64,000 nt of DNA from Streptomyces sp. RB17 (GTDB lineage Bacteria > Actinomycetota > Actinomycetes > Streptomycetales > Streptomycetaceae): contig NZ_WEGL01000015.1 in assembly GCF_009604455.1 (NCBI RefSeq), positions 1 through 64,000 on the forward strand, written 5' to 3'. Within the stretch, counting starts at the first letter, position 1; each line of letters begins with the position of its first letter. A program made the translations under genes and the position numbers. The notes under the pieces are model-generated. The model was not told the DNA's origin. It did no database searches and worked only from the letters and a program-made list of their open reading frames with translations. This document shows, one piece after another, positions 43,161 through 51,967 of this stretch.

Positions 43161-44267
43161 GGTGTTGTGCGGAAGCTGGAACGCGGCGGCACCGCTTCCC
43201 TTCCTTCGCTTCTGTCCATCGCCTCTGCTCTTGGGACGGACATCGCCGTGCTCCTCGGCCAGCAGGCGCCCCGTCGCTCCATGGACCGCGACGAGCGGGC
43301 AGCGCTGCGCACGTTGTCCGCAGCCACGCACGATGCCGCCATCGGCATCCCCACCGACACCGAGCCAGGCACCGTCGAAGAGTTCCGTGGTGTCGTTCGG
43401 CGCGCTGACGCGGCCTATTGGGCGGGCCGCTACACCGAACTCGGTGCGCTCCTGGGCGCCTTGCTGCCCGAAGCCCGCGCCCGATACGACGCTGCGGAAG
43501 CCGATGAGCGGGAGGCCGCGGCCGGCGTCCTGGCCGATGTCTTTCAGACTGCTGGAATGGCCGCGAACGTATGGGGTTCACGGGACTTGGCCTATGCGGC
43601 GCTCACCTACGGCCGGCAGATCGCCGTGCAGGTCGGCGACGATCTGCGGGATGCCCACCTGGCCGCCACCACGGCGTGGGTGAATCTCCGCGACGGGCGC
43701 ACGGCGCAAGGCTTTGCGCTCGCTGCGGCTCAGGCCGACCGGATCGAGCCGAAGATGTCCGAGCACGATCCAGACCGGTTGTCGGTGTACGGGCAGCTCG
43801 TCACGAACGCTGCCGTGGCCGCGTCCCGGGGTGGTGCCTCGCCGGACACAGCGCGGGAGTACCTGTCCCAGGCGCATGCGGTCGGCGCCCGCCTGGGGGC
43901 AGAGCATGCTCGTGGTCGGCATGCCCAACCATTCGGGCCGCTCTACGCTGCCACACAGGCGATGAGCATCGCCGTTGCCCTCGGCGACACGGGCGGTGCG
44001 CTCCGGCTCATGGACACAGTCCGGCTGGACGACACGGTACCCCTCGCCACTCGGGCCCGGTACGGCCTCGACGTGGCGTTGACGCACGTGGAGTGCCGTC
44101 GGTGGGACCAGGCTGCCGACACCTTGGAAAAGGTCTGCGGCATGGCGTCGGGGTGGGTGCGGCACCAAATGCTGCCTGGAGTGATCATCTCTCGCCTCGC
44201 TGGGGTGTCCGTCGCACGGCTCCGCGGGCTCTCCCACGCGGCCGGTGTGCCCCTCGCCGTCCGCTGA
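43158..44267 (+). pseudogene. XRE-type regulator truncated at a tRNA junction
   Basis: The frame opens inside the helix-turn-helix: VVRKLERGGTASLPSLLSIA is the last part (recognition helix end and SRLERG-like motif), then 350 residues of a tetratricopeptide-like C-terminal domain (AAYWAGRYTELGALLGALLP, LADVFQTAGMAANVWGSRDL). Intact relatives are about 400 residues with about 40 more at the N-terminus. Such regulators accompany actinomycete integrative and conjugative elements. The lost N-terminus coincides exactly with the tRNA 3' half. Confidence 0.7.
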
Positions 44268-44457
44268 CGGCCACCGCCACGCGCCATAGCAGCTCCCACA
44301 GGCGTCACCAACCCGACTGTCACGCTCCATTGCAGTCCTGCTGGAGGACGAGCGTGCTGCAGCAGCACGGGACGTGGCAGTCCGCCGCGTCATGACTTCG
44401 TGTGGCCGCCACGAGCCGTGCCTGTCCCGGGCACACCACCGACAGCACGCTGACTGC

Positions 44458-44901
44458 ATGCCGAAATCCCCATCCGGCGGCATCGGAGACGTGCCGGTTG
44501 CCGTCTACTCCTGTGCGGCCGAATCGGACGCTGTCCGCGATGCCGAACGCCGCGCCCGCCACTGCGCCGACGCCCGGCACTGGCATGTGGCCGGTACCTG
44601 GTCCGACGACGACCCGTGCGTGCCGCTGTACGCCCGCCCGGCTTGGGCGGCTGTCACGAGCGCACTGTCCTCCGGCCTGGTCCGTGGCATCGTCGTCGCG
44701 GGAATCTCTCACCTGGCTGAAGACGCTGGGCAGTTCGCCGCGCTCGGCGTCCTCATTCGTGATCGGGGCGGCTTCCTCACCGAGGCGACGTCGCCGCCGG
44801 TCCGCCAGACCCCGGGGCAGCACGAGCGCCGCCACATCTTGCTCGAAGCCTCCTCGGGCTGGTGGCTGTGGGGCGACCTCGTGCCGGGAGCCGCCTCGTG
44901 A
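44458..44901 (+). CDS. Resolvase-fold-like hypothetical protein
   Basis: 147 residues from ATG 44458. VAVYSCAAESDAVRDAERRA, RHWHVAGTWSDDDPCVPLYA, RPAWAAVTSALSSGLVRGIV follows the layout of the serine-recombinase catalytic fold (strand, helix, Asp-rich loop, RPxW, G-IVV strand), yet Cys or Ala replaces the expected Arg-x-Ser. Small proteins of this kind occur next to XRE regulators in Streptomyces integrative elements. Its stop overlaps the next start (GTGA). Role unknown. Confidence 0.55.
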   Translation: MPKSPSGGIGDVPVAVYSCAAESDAVRDAERRARHCADARHWHVAGTWSDDDPCVPLYARPAWAAVTSALSSGLVRGIVVAGISHLAEDAGQFAALGVLIRDRGGFLTEATSPPVRQTPGQHERRHILLEASSGWWLWGDLVPGAAS

Positions 44902-45257
44902 CCCGGGCACGGGCGGACGCCGGTGACCTGGTCTCGGACGCTAACGGACGTCACGCCATCGCCATCGTCACCGACATCAGGCGGGGCACCGACTGGGGCG
45001 GGGCTGTCGATCCGATCGAGCGGTTCTGCGTCGGCGTGTGGTTCACCGGGCACCTCGCTGCCGCAGTCACGCTCGGCACGCTGATCACCGACGACCATCA
45101 GGACCTCGCCGCAGTGCGAGAGGAGGCCCTCGACCGGGCGCTACGGGACCCTGCCTCCGGACCCCGATGGGCGGCAGTGGATGTCTTCGAGGTGGAGGCC
45201 GGCTTCTCCTCGGTGCTCTCGGACAACCCTCACTGCACTCTCTCCCGCCCGGTTTGA
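44898..45257 (+). CDS. Hypothetical protein of integrative-element type
   Basis: 119 residues from GTG 44898, translationally coupled to the gene before. It begins with DAGDLVSDANGRHAIAIVTD, a SH3/KOW-like barrel pattern, and ends in a helix (EEALDRALRDPAS). Found with the XRE/resolvase-fold pair; function unknown. Confidence 0.55.
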   Translation: MTRARADAGDLVSDANGRHAIAIVTDIRRGTDWGGAVDPIERFCVGVWFTGHLAAAVTLGTLITDDHQDLAAVREEALDRALRDPASGPRWAAVDVFEVEAGFSSVLSDNPHCTLSRPV

Positions 45258-45324
45258 TCGGACTGGCGTGCTGCACTTCGGTCCTCCGGTGCACTCACGG
45301 ATGGTCCGAAGGCTCGGCATTGGG

Positions 45325-45888
45325 TCAGCGTTCGGGGCCGCGGATGCCCTCGAGCAACAGCGTGACGTGCCTGCGCCAGTCACCGGCGCCGGCCATGTTC
45401 GCCATGGCGCCACGGGTGATGAGGACGAAGTCCTGAGCGTGAAAGTCTGCACGGAGGCGGCCGGCGTCGACGGCACGCCGCACGATGCGTTCGGTGATCG
45501 CCGAGAAGTCTGTCTTTTCTGCGGCGATGTCGTTCCAGCGCGGCTCTTCCGGGCCGAGGAGCGCGAAGCGAAACGTGGCGTCGGCCTGTGCGGACTCCAG
45601 ATAGCCGTAGAGCAGCGTTTCGAACGCGGTCCAGGGGTCCTCGGTCTCGTCGGCGGCGCGGGCGAGGGTGGTCATCGCCTCGAACCGGCGGCCGATGATC
45701 GCCGCGAGCAGCGCTTGCTTATCGGCGAAGTGCCGGTAGAGGGTGCCGACGCCCAGGCCGGCGCGCTCGGCGATCTCGTCCATCTGCACGGTGTCGCCTC
45801 GCTGGGCGAACAGTTCGCCGGCGGCGTCGAGGACGGACTCGCGGTTGCGCCGGGCGTCGGCGCGCAGTGGGCGTTCGGGAGCGGTCAT
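45325..45888 (-). CDS. TetR-family regulator
   Basis: 187 residues from ATG 45888. DNA-binding region residues 10-58 (RNRESVLDAAGELFAQRGDT, EIAERAGLGVGTLYRHFADK), followed by a ligand domain of the TetR_C type common for regulators of NmrA/SDR genes. The divergent NmrA-like gene starts 84 bases away and an inverted repeat lies between, so it is the probable repressor of that gene. Confidence 0.9.
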   Translation of the reverse strand: MTAPERPLRADARRNRESVLDAAGELFAQRGDTVQMDEIAERAGLGVGTLYRHFADKQALLAAIIGRRFEAMTTLARAADETEDPWTAFETLLYGYLESAQADATFRFALLGPEEPRWNDIAAEKTDFSAITERIVRRAVDAGRLRADFHAQDFVLITRGAMANMAGAGDWRRHVTLLLEGIRGPER

Positions 45889-45936
45889 GGTCGCTCCACT
45901 GTAGTTGACGATGCGCGGAAGTCGCCCCTACATTCG

Positions 45937-45954
45937 GAACCGGAGTTCAGGTTC
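45937..45954. promoter_or_regulatory. Inverted repeat between TetR and NmrA genes
   Basis: GAACC-N8-GGTTC, 18 bp, 18 bases before the NmrA-like start; a plausible TetR operator covering its promoter. Confidence 0.45.
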
Positions 45955-45971
45955 ATGTTAGAGGAGATGTG

Positions 45972-46856
45972 ATGATCGTCGTCACCACACCGACAGGACA
46001 GATCGGCAGCCAACTGATCCGCCAGTTGCTCGCCGAGGACAAGAAGGTCCGGGTCATCGTCCGTGACGCCTCGCGTCTGGACGACTCGGTCCGCGAGCAG
46101 GTCGAGACCGTCAGCGGTTCCCACGACGACCCGGCCGTGCTCGACAAGGCCCTGCCCGGGGCCGAAGCACTGTTCTGGCTCGTCCCGCCGAACCCGCAGG
46201 CGCCCAGCGCCCAGGCGCACTACCTCCATTTCGCCCGGGCCGGCGCCGCCGCCATCGCCCGCCACGAGGTCGGCCACGTCGTCGGGGTGTCCAGCGCCGG
46301 CCACGGCTGGCCGACCCCGGCCGGCGTCCTGTCGGCCGCCTTCGCGATGGACACCGAACTCGGCACGTCCGGTGCGGCCTACCGAGCGTTGTCCATGCCC
46401 TTCTACATGGAGAACCTCCTCGGGCAACTCGACGCGATCCGCGGGCAAGGCGCGTTCCACCTGACCTGCGCAGGCGACCTGCCGCTGGCGTCGATCGCGA
46501 CGCGGGACATCGCAGGCGCCGCTGCCGGCCTACTCACCGATCTGTCCTGGACCGGGCAGGAGAACCTCCCCGTGTTCGGCCCCGACCGACTGACCCCTGA
46601 CGGTATGGCCGAGGTGATCAGCCAGGAACTCGGCCGTCCGGTTACCTACCGCCGCCTGAGCATCGACGACTTCGCGTCGCTGCTGCGCAGCCGAGGCGCC
46701 GGCAACCAGACAATCAAGGACATGACCGAGGCGTTCGCCGCACAGGACCGCGGCATCTACGACGCGGACTGGGCGACCGCCACGCCCGCACCGACAGACT
46801 TCCGCACCTGGTGCAGGGAAGTCCTCAAGCCCGCCGCGGACGCCCGGGCATCCTGA
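45972..46856 (+). CDS. NmrA-like NAD(P)-binding protein
   Basis: 294 residues with an extended-SDR/NmrA fold: IVVTTPTGQIGSQLIRQLLA holds the glycine turn, VRVIVRDASRL the cofactor contact and HVVGVSSAGHGW the central strand. The catalytic Tyr-Lys pair of SDR enzymes is not evident, in line with NmrA-type redox sensors or NAD(P)H:quinone reductases. GAGGAGATG precedes ATG 45972 (a GTG directly before it is possible). It is likely TetR-controlled. Confidence 0.8.
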   Translation: MIVVTTPTGQIGSQLIRQLLAEDKKVRVIVRDASRLDDSVREQVETVSGSHDDPAVLDKALPGAEALFWLVPPNPQAPSAQAHYLHFARAGAAAIARHEVGHVVGVSSAGHGWPTPAGVLSAAFAMDTELGTSGAAYRALSMPFYMENLLGQLDAIRGQGAFHLTCAGDLPLASIATRDIAGAAAGLLTDLSWTGQENLPVFGPDRLTPDGMAEVISQELGRPVTYRRLSIDDFASLLRSRGAGNQTIKDMTEAFAAQDRGIYDADWATATPAPTDFRTWCREVLKPAADARAS

Positions 46857-46863
46857 CACGAGA

Positions 46864-48291
46864 GTGACGCTCAGCCCGGCCAAGCTGTCGACAGACAAGC
46901 AGACCCACCTGAGATCAACATGGGAATCTCGATCTCGCCGGCGCGGACGTCGCCACGACCAACCCCGGCCGGTGAGTAGGCCTGCTCACCGGCCCATCTG
47001 CGCCCCAGCGTGGCACGTCTGGGTACCAGGGCGCGGTCGTTCAGCGTGGCTGTCCACAGGTGTCGAGTCCCTGACCACCGCAACGGAAGATCGTGTCTGC
47101 CCGCTCGTCATCGACCATCCCCGGCGGCCTGGGCCAACTCACCAACGCTCACCCGCCGAGGCAGCGGAACACCCGCATCTGCTGGACTGCCTGGCGACGG
47201 TGCCCGATCCACGCACAGCCAAGGGCCGCCGCCACCCTCTCTGCTTCGTCCTAGCGCTCGCCGCATGTGCGGTGCCGGCCGGCGCCAAGTCGCTCACCGC
47301 GATCGCGGAGTGGGCATCCGACGCTCCGGCCGCCGTCCTGTCCGCCCTCGGCGCCCCGGACCGTGAACCCACCGGCCCCACTGCCCCGGCCGAGGCGACC
47401 GTGCGCCGCGCCCTGCAGCGTGTCGACGGCGACGCCCTGGATGAGGCGAACGGGACTTGGCTCACCGCCCGGGATCCCGAGCGCCCCGGCCAGGCGCCGG
47501 GCGAGCGGCGGTACCGCTCGCTGGCGGTGGACGGCAAGACGGTCCGCGGCGCCCGCCGTACCGACGGCGTCCAGGTCCACCTGCTCGCCGCGATGACCCG
47601 CACCGGCCTCGTCACCGCCCAGCGCGACGTCGGCTCCAAGTCCAACGAGATCACCGTCTTCAAGCCGTTGCTCACCCCGCTCGACCTGACGGACACGGTG
47701 GTCACTTTCGACGCGCTGCATTCCCGGAGCGAACACGCCCGCTTCCTGGTGGAGGACGAGCAAGTCCACTACACCGCCGTGATCAAGGCCAACCCCACGC
47801 TGCACCAGGAGCTGAAGCAACTGCCTTGGCGGGAGGTGCCGCTGCTGGGCAAGACCCGCTCCACCGCGCACGGCCGCGACGAGATCTGCCGAGTCAAGAC
47901 CTGCACCGTCGTCCGCGGCATCGGCTTCCCCCACGCCGCGCAGGCCATCCAGATCGTACGCCGCCGCCGGATCGTCATCACCGGCAAGGTCAGTCTGGTA
48001 CGCGTCTACGCGGTAACAGACCTGACGCCAGAACAGGCCAGCGCTCCCGAGATCGCGCACCGCGTGCGCGATCACTGGGGTATCGAGAACAAGATCCACC
48101 ATGTGCGCGACACCGTCTTCGCCGAGGACGCCTCGCGCGTGCGGACTGACACGGCACCCCGGGCCATGGCAGCACTACGCAACCTGGCCATCAGCGCTCT
48201 CCGCCTCGGTGGCTGCGACAACATCGCTGCAGGCCTACGCAAGCACGGCCGAGACGCCACCCGCCCGCTGGCCACTCTCGGCTTCACCTGA
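46864..48291 (+). CDS. ISAs1-family transposase
   Basis: Family similarity begins at about 47080 (ATEDRVCPLVIDHPRRPGPT) and runs to the end: ECLATVPDPR-like DCLATVPDPRTAKGRRHPL, SLAVDGKTVRGARRTDG with the first Asp, VTFDALHSRSEHARFLVEDE with the second and HWGIENKIHHVRDTVFAEDA with the Glu. The catalytic set is complete. The open frame starts at GTG 46864, but the first 70 residues look non-native, so the true start is uncertain and may lie near 47074 at a CTG. No inverted repeats were found, so element borders are open. Confidence 0.85.
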   Translation: MTLSPAKLSTDKQTHLRSTWESRSRRRGRRHDQPRPVSRPAHRPICAPAWHVWVPGRGRSAWLSTGVESLTTATEDRVCPLVIDHPRRPGPTHQRSPAEAAEHPHLLDCLATVPDPRTAKGRRHPLCFVLALAACAVPAGAKSLTAIAEWASDAPAAVLSALGAPDREPTGPTAPAEATVRRALQRVDGDALDEANGTWLTARDPERPGQAPGERRYRSLAVDGKTVRGARRTDGVQVHLLAAMTRTGLVTAQRDVGSKSNEITVFKPLLTPLDLTDTVVTFDALHSRSEHARFLVEDEQVHYTAVIKANPTLHQELKQLPWREVPLLGKTRSTAHGRDEICRVKTCTVVRGIGFPHAAQAIQIVRRRRIVITGKVSLVRVYAVTDLTPEQASAPEIAHRVRDHWGIENKIHHVRDTVFAEDASRVRTDTAPRAMAALRNLAISALRLGGCDNIAAGLRKHGRDATRPLATLGFT

Positions 48292-48418
48292 TCAATCCGG
48301 GCAGATCCCCTGAACGACACCGCCCTGGGCACGGCCGTTGGCGTCCTACGCCTTCTTTGAACAGGCGGAAATCCCTTAGAGATGGACCTGTTGGTCATGC
48401 CAAGATGTCACCCATCAA

Positions 48419-48492
48419 AGGGGCGTAGCTCAGATGGCCAGAGCGCCGGTCTCCAAAACCGGATGCCGCAGGTTCGACTCCTGCCGCCCCTG
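48419..48492 (+). tRNA. tRNA-Trp (CCA anticodon)
   Basis: A full cloverleaf: acceptor AGGGGCG/CGCCCCT, D-arm GCTCAGATGGCCAGAGC, anticodon stem CCGGT/ACCGG with loop CTCCAAA (anticodon CCA), T-arm GCAGG-TTCGACT-CCTGC and discriminator G. Genomic CCA follows at 48493-48495. It lies between the ISAs1 gene and an IS5-type relic. Confidence 0.95.
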
Positions 48493-48614
48493 CCACTGGC
48501 CGCGCGCCCGATGTGGGGGCGTGATGCCTGCCTACCGTGTGTGCTGGGACTTCGGCTTGGACGCCAGTGACCCAGTCGACGCGCCCAGGAACACAGGTCG
48601 TTGCCGTTCTCCCG

Positions 48615-48972
48615 GCCCCCCGGCCAGCCGGTCGCAGGTGATCAGCGTGCCGTCCAGCACCACGTGTGTCATCCCCTCGGCGCGGCAGAGGTCCAACACT
48701 TCGTGCAGATCAGGAGCTTGGGCGGCCAGTACGCCGATGCCCTCATGGAGGTAGCGGTAGCCGGTGGCCTGCGAGATCCCGGCGTCCCGGGCCAGGCAGT
48801 GCACGCGGCCGTGTTCTCGGAACCAGCGCAGCACCAGTACCGCCTGGCGGAACGGGCCCAGGGCGCGAGAGCCCTTCGGCGTGCCGATCCCGCGCCGGTG
48901 GGCGGCCAGCAACCGGGCGAGGAACTCCACGATGTGGCGTGGGACGTCGAGCGCGGCAGCATAGGGGACCAC
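48615..48972 (-). pseudogene. N-terminal part of an IS5-type transposase
   Basis: GTG 48972 opens VVPYAAALDVPRHIVEFLAR, then FRQAVLVLRWFREHGRVHCL and DAGISQATGYRYLHEGIGVL (helix-turn-helix), up to HVVLDGTLITCDRLAG with the first catalytic Asp. Everything after is lost. It abuts the tRNA-Trp downstream region. Confidence 0.75.
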
Positions 48973-49107
48973 CGTGAAGCCTCTGGTTCGAGCGGAATGG
49001 TCTTGGCAGACCAGTCCTACCAGGGGCTTCACGCCTGCCCGGCCTCGTGGGCCCGCCGGAAGATGATTTCGCTGGCGAAGCCTCAGTGGGTAAGAGCCAC
49101 GCTGGGC

Positions 49108-49566
49108 TCAGCCCCAGGTCTTGCCGGCCGGTTCCTTGATAGTGCGGTTGATCCGATTGAAGAAGTTGGTCAGTGCGATCTCCAGGTTGATCGCGCCGAT
49201 CTGTTCCTCGGTGAAATGGGCGTTGACTTCTTCCCAGATCTCGTCGGTCACGCCCGGCGCACCGTCCTGCAGCAGGGTGGCGGCCTCGGCCAGCGCCAGT
49301 GCCGCGCGCTCCGCATCGGTGTAGAACGGCGCCTCACGCCACGCCGCTACGTTGTGCAGCCGCTCGTCGGTCTCACCTGCCTTCTTCCCCCCGGCGACAC
49401 TGGCGTAGACGCACGCCGAGCAGCTGTTGATCTGGCTGACGCGCAGGTGGACCAGCACGAGCAGCTTCGGGTCGACGCCCCCCGCGGCGATCGCCTTCTG
49501 GAGGTGCTGGATCGCGGTCCACACATCGGGGTTGTTCGCGTTCTTGTTCTTGAGCCGGTTGTCCAT
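49108..49566 (-). CDS. Carboxymuconolactone decarboxylase/AhpD-family protein
   Basis: 152 residues from ATG 49566. The family's redox motif is present: INSCSACVYA with Cys49 and Cys52, and a nearby His-containing helix (LHNVAAWREAPFYTDAERAA). Members act as alkylhydroperoxidase-like thiol proteins or decarboxylases. It is divergent from an ECF41 sigma factor; carboxymuconolactone decarboxylases are standard partners and targets of ECF41 sigma factors, so it is probably transcribed by it. Confidence 0.85.
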   Translation of the reverse strand: MDNRLKNKNANNPDVWTAIQHLQKAIAAGGVDPKLLVLVHLRVSQINSCSACVYASVAGGKKAGETDERLHNVAAWREAPFYTDAERAALALAEAATLLQDGAPGVTDEIWEEVNAHFTEEQIGAINLEIALTNFFNRINRTIKEPAGKTWG

Positions 49567-49623
49567 GTGGGAGTGCTCTCCTTCAACGGGTTACGTTGCG
49601 GCGCCTGTGCGCGTCATCCCTAT

Positions 49624-49650
49624 GACGGAGCAGCTTCCAGGGAGGTAACA
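49624..49650 (-). promoter_or_regulatory. ECF41-type promoter candidate
   Basis: On the minus strand TGTTACC, 16 bases, CGTC resembles the ECF41 promoter TGTCACA-N16-CGTC and points to the carboxymuconolactone decarboxylase gene 58 bases away. The -35 part overlaps the sigma gene's ribosome site. Confidence 0.4.
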
Positions 49651-49652
49651 CC

Positions 49653-50528
49653 ATGGCCGGCACCCATCCCGCGGACCCGATCGCCGAAGCCTTCGAGTCC
49701 CACCGTGACCGGCTCCGCGCCGTCGCCTACCGCATGCTCGGATCACATGCCGACGCGGAAGACGTGGTCCAAGAAGCGTGGCTGCGTCTGTCCCGCCAGG
49801 ACACCGACACCATCGACAACCTCGGCGGCTGGCTGACCACCGTGGTCGGCCGCATCAGCCTCGACGTCCTGCGGTCGGGCCGAACACGCCCAGAAGTCTC
49901 CCTCGACGACCAGCTGCCCGAATTCACCGTGACGCTCGACGACGCTCCCGCTCCGGAAGACCTCGTGGCCCTCGGGGACTCCGTCGGCCTCGCGCTTCTC
50001 ACGGTCCTCGACTCGCTGCGCCCTCATGAACGACTCGCATTCGTGCTGCACGACGTGTTCGCCGTGCCCTTCGCGGAGATCGGCACCATTCTCGGCAAAT
50101 CCGCAGACGCGACCAAAATGCTCGCCAGCCGTGCCCGTAGGAAAGTACAGGCCGCCCAGCAGCCGGCAAGCGCCGGACGACAACAACGCGAGGTGGTCCA
50201 GGCCTTCCTGGCCGCGGCCCGCGACGGTCAGTTCGAGCAGCTGCTGCAGGTTCTCCACCCCGAAGTGAAGTTCACCGTCCACACCCCGAACGGCACGTTC
50301 GTCACGCTCGGGGCCACCGAAGTCGCCACCCGCGCGCGGGTGGCCGGCAGTGCGGCACGAGGACGTGCGGCGACCGTCAACGGCAGCCCCGGCGTCATCT
50401 CCTGGAGCGAGGGCGGCGCCCCGCTTTCCCTTCTGGCCTTCACTGTCGCCGACGGCCACATCACCGAGATCACCGCTGTGGTGGACCCGGCCGAACTCGC
50501 GCTCATGGACCTGCCGGACCCGGTGTGA
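49653..50528 (+). CDS. ECF41-type sigma factor (SigJ-like)
   Basis: 291 residues. Region 2 (ESHRDRLRAVAYRMLGSHAD, AEDVVQEAWLRL) and region 4 (LRPHERLAFVLHDVFAVPFA, EIGTILGKSADATKMLASRA) fill residues 10-165; a SnoaL-like domain (VVQAFLAAARDGQFEQLLQV to TEITAVVDPAEL) follows, the hallmark of ECF41. In that family the linker (WLPEP-like; here DQLPEF) and an NPDKL-like motif (here DPAEL) tune activity in place of an anti-sigma factor. GGGAGGTAACACC precedes ATG 49653. It probably drives the divergent decarboxylase gene. Confidence 0.9.
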   Translation: MAGTHPADPIAEAFESHRDRLRAVAYRMLGSHADAEDVVQEAWLRLSRQDTDTIDNLGGWLTTVVGRISLDVLRSGRTRPEVSLDDQLPEFTVTLDDAPAPEDLVALGDSVGLALLTVLDSLRPHERLAFVLHDVFAVPFAEIGTILGKSADATKMLASRARRKVQAAQQPASAGRQQREVVQAFLAAARDGQFEQLLQVLHPEVKFTVHTPNGTFVTLGATEVATRARVAGSAARGRAATVNGSPGVISWSEGGAPLSLLAFTVADGHITEITAVVDPAELALMDLPDPV

Positions 50529-50682
50529 CTCCCTACCGGCGAACTCAGCCTCTGAGAAAACCTCATTGAACTGTATGGGGAAGGTGGGGAGTGGAGAGCT
50601 GGTCTTTGATGGAGCCTCCCCCTGAGTGGTGGACACGCTGATACTGGATCTGCTTGATCCGGAGAAAGCGAGACCAGCGCCG

Positions 50683-51036
50683 ATGGCGATGGAGGACTAC
50701 TCGGCCGAGTTCAAGGCCGATGCTGTGGCCCTGTACGAGTCCACACCCGGGGCGACGTACAAGAGTATCGCCGCCGATCTGGGCATCAACCGGGCCACCT
50801 TGCGCGAGTGGGTACTGCGTGACCGCGAACGCCGCGGCGTCACCGCTACCCCTACGACGGCCGGTGAGACGCCGACCCGGGCCGGGGCGGCAGCATCGTC
50901 GGCCGATCCGGACGAGCGGATCCGGCGGCTCGGGGCTCGGGTGGCCGAGCTCGAGGCGAGTGAGCGCAAGCTGGCGACCGAGCGAGACATACTCCGCAAG
51001 GCGGCCAAATATTTCGCCGGAGAGACGAACTGGTGA
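50683..51036 (+). CDS. IS3-family OrfA
   Basis: 117 residues from ATG 50683: a helix-turn-helix (YSAEFKADAVALYESTPGAT, KSIAADLGINRATLREWV) and a leucine-zipper-like end (RIRRLGARVAELEASERKLA, TERDILRKAAKYFAGE). OrfA binds the IS ends and is normally fused to OrfB by -1 frameshifting; the genes overlap here at 51033-51036. Intact but without a working OrfB. Confidence 0.85.
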   Translation: MAMEDYSAEFKADAVALYESTPGATYKSIAADLGINRATLREWVLRDRERRGVTATPTTAGETPTRAGAAASSADPDERIRRLGARVAELEASERKLATERDILRKAAKYFAGETNW

Positions 51037-51931
51037 GGAGCCGCTTCCAGTTCGTCGACGACCACCGGGCCACCTACGAGGTGAAGCGGCTCTGCGAGGT
51101 CCTGGAGCTCAACAGGTCCAGCTACTACAAGTGGCTCTCCGGCCGGCAGGCCAGGGCGGCCCGGCAGCACAGGGACCGGGTTCTGGCCGAGAAGATCCGC
51201 GAGGTCCACGGCGAGTCCGGCGGCGCCTATGGCTCACCGAGGGTGACCGCCGAGCTGAGGCAGAAGGGCCTGCCGGTCAACGAGAAACGCGTCGCCCGGG
51301 TGATGAGGGCGTTCTCGATTACGGGGGCATCCGTCTGCGCAGACGCGTCCGCACCACCGTCCTCGACCCGGCCGCCACGCTGGTTCCGGACCTGTTCCAG
51401 CGGGACTTCACCGCCCCGGAACCGGGCTGGAAATACATGGGGGACATCACCTACCCCCCTCTGACGGGCGGGGAGCTCCTCTATCTCGCGACCGTCCTGG
51501 ACTGCTTCAGCCGCAGGGTCGTCGGCTGGTCCATCGCCGACCACATGCGCACCGACCTGGTCGCCGACGCCCTCCGCATGGCCGCCCGCACCCGCGGCGG
51601 TCTGGACGGCTCGCTCTTCCATCCGATCACGGAGCGCAGTACGGATCCCGGGCCTTCGCCGACCTCTGCACCCAGCTGGGAGTCACCCGGTCGATGGGCG
51701 CGGTCGGCACGAGCGCGGACAACGCCGCCTGCGAGAGCTTCCACGCGTCCCTGAAACGCGAGACCCTTCCAAGGCGCCCACGACTACAGCGATGCCACCA
51801 CCTGTAGAAGGACGGTCTTCGCCTGGCTAACCCGCTACAACACCCGCCGCCTGCACTCCGCCAACGGCCACCTCAGCCCCAACGAATACGAACGCCGACA
51901 CCACGCCGCTAAGCTCACGCTCGCCGCGTGA
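51033..51931 (+). pseudogene. Frameshifted IS3-family OrfB (DDE integrase)
   Basis: Frame one covers RSRFQFVDDHRATYEVKRLC to RVARVMRAFSI; after a loss near 51320 a second frame reads RDFTAPEPGWKYMGDITYPP and LATVLDCFSRRVVGWSIADH with two catalytic Asp; near 51640 a third frame reads LCTQLGVTRSMGAVGTSADN and the Glu in ACESFHASLKRE. A stop near 51807 splits the end. Three or more lesions make it dead. Confidence 0.85.
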
Positions 51932-51967
51932 TCAACGAACGCGTGTCCACCATCACGGGGGAAGACC

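Larger units (their letters stand above)
50621..51955. mobile_element. Decayed IS3-family element
   Basis: The ends (left CCTGAGTGGTGGACACGC at 50621-50638, right GCGTGTCCACCATCA at 51941-51955) are inverted repeats. In between are an intact orfA and a frameshifted orfB. It lies 12 bp before the left repeat of an IS4 element. Confidence 0.75.
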
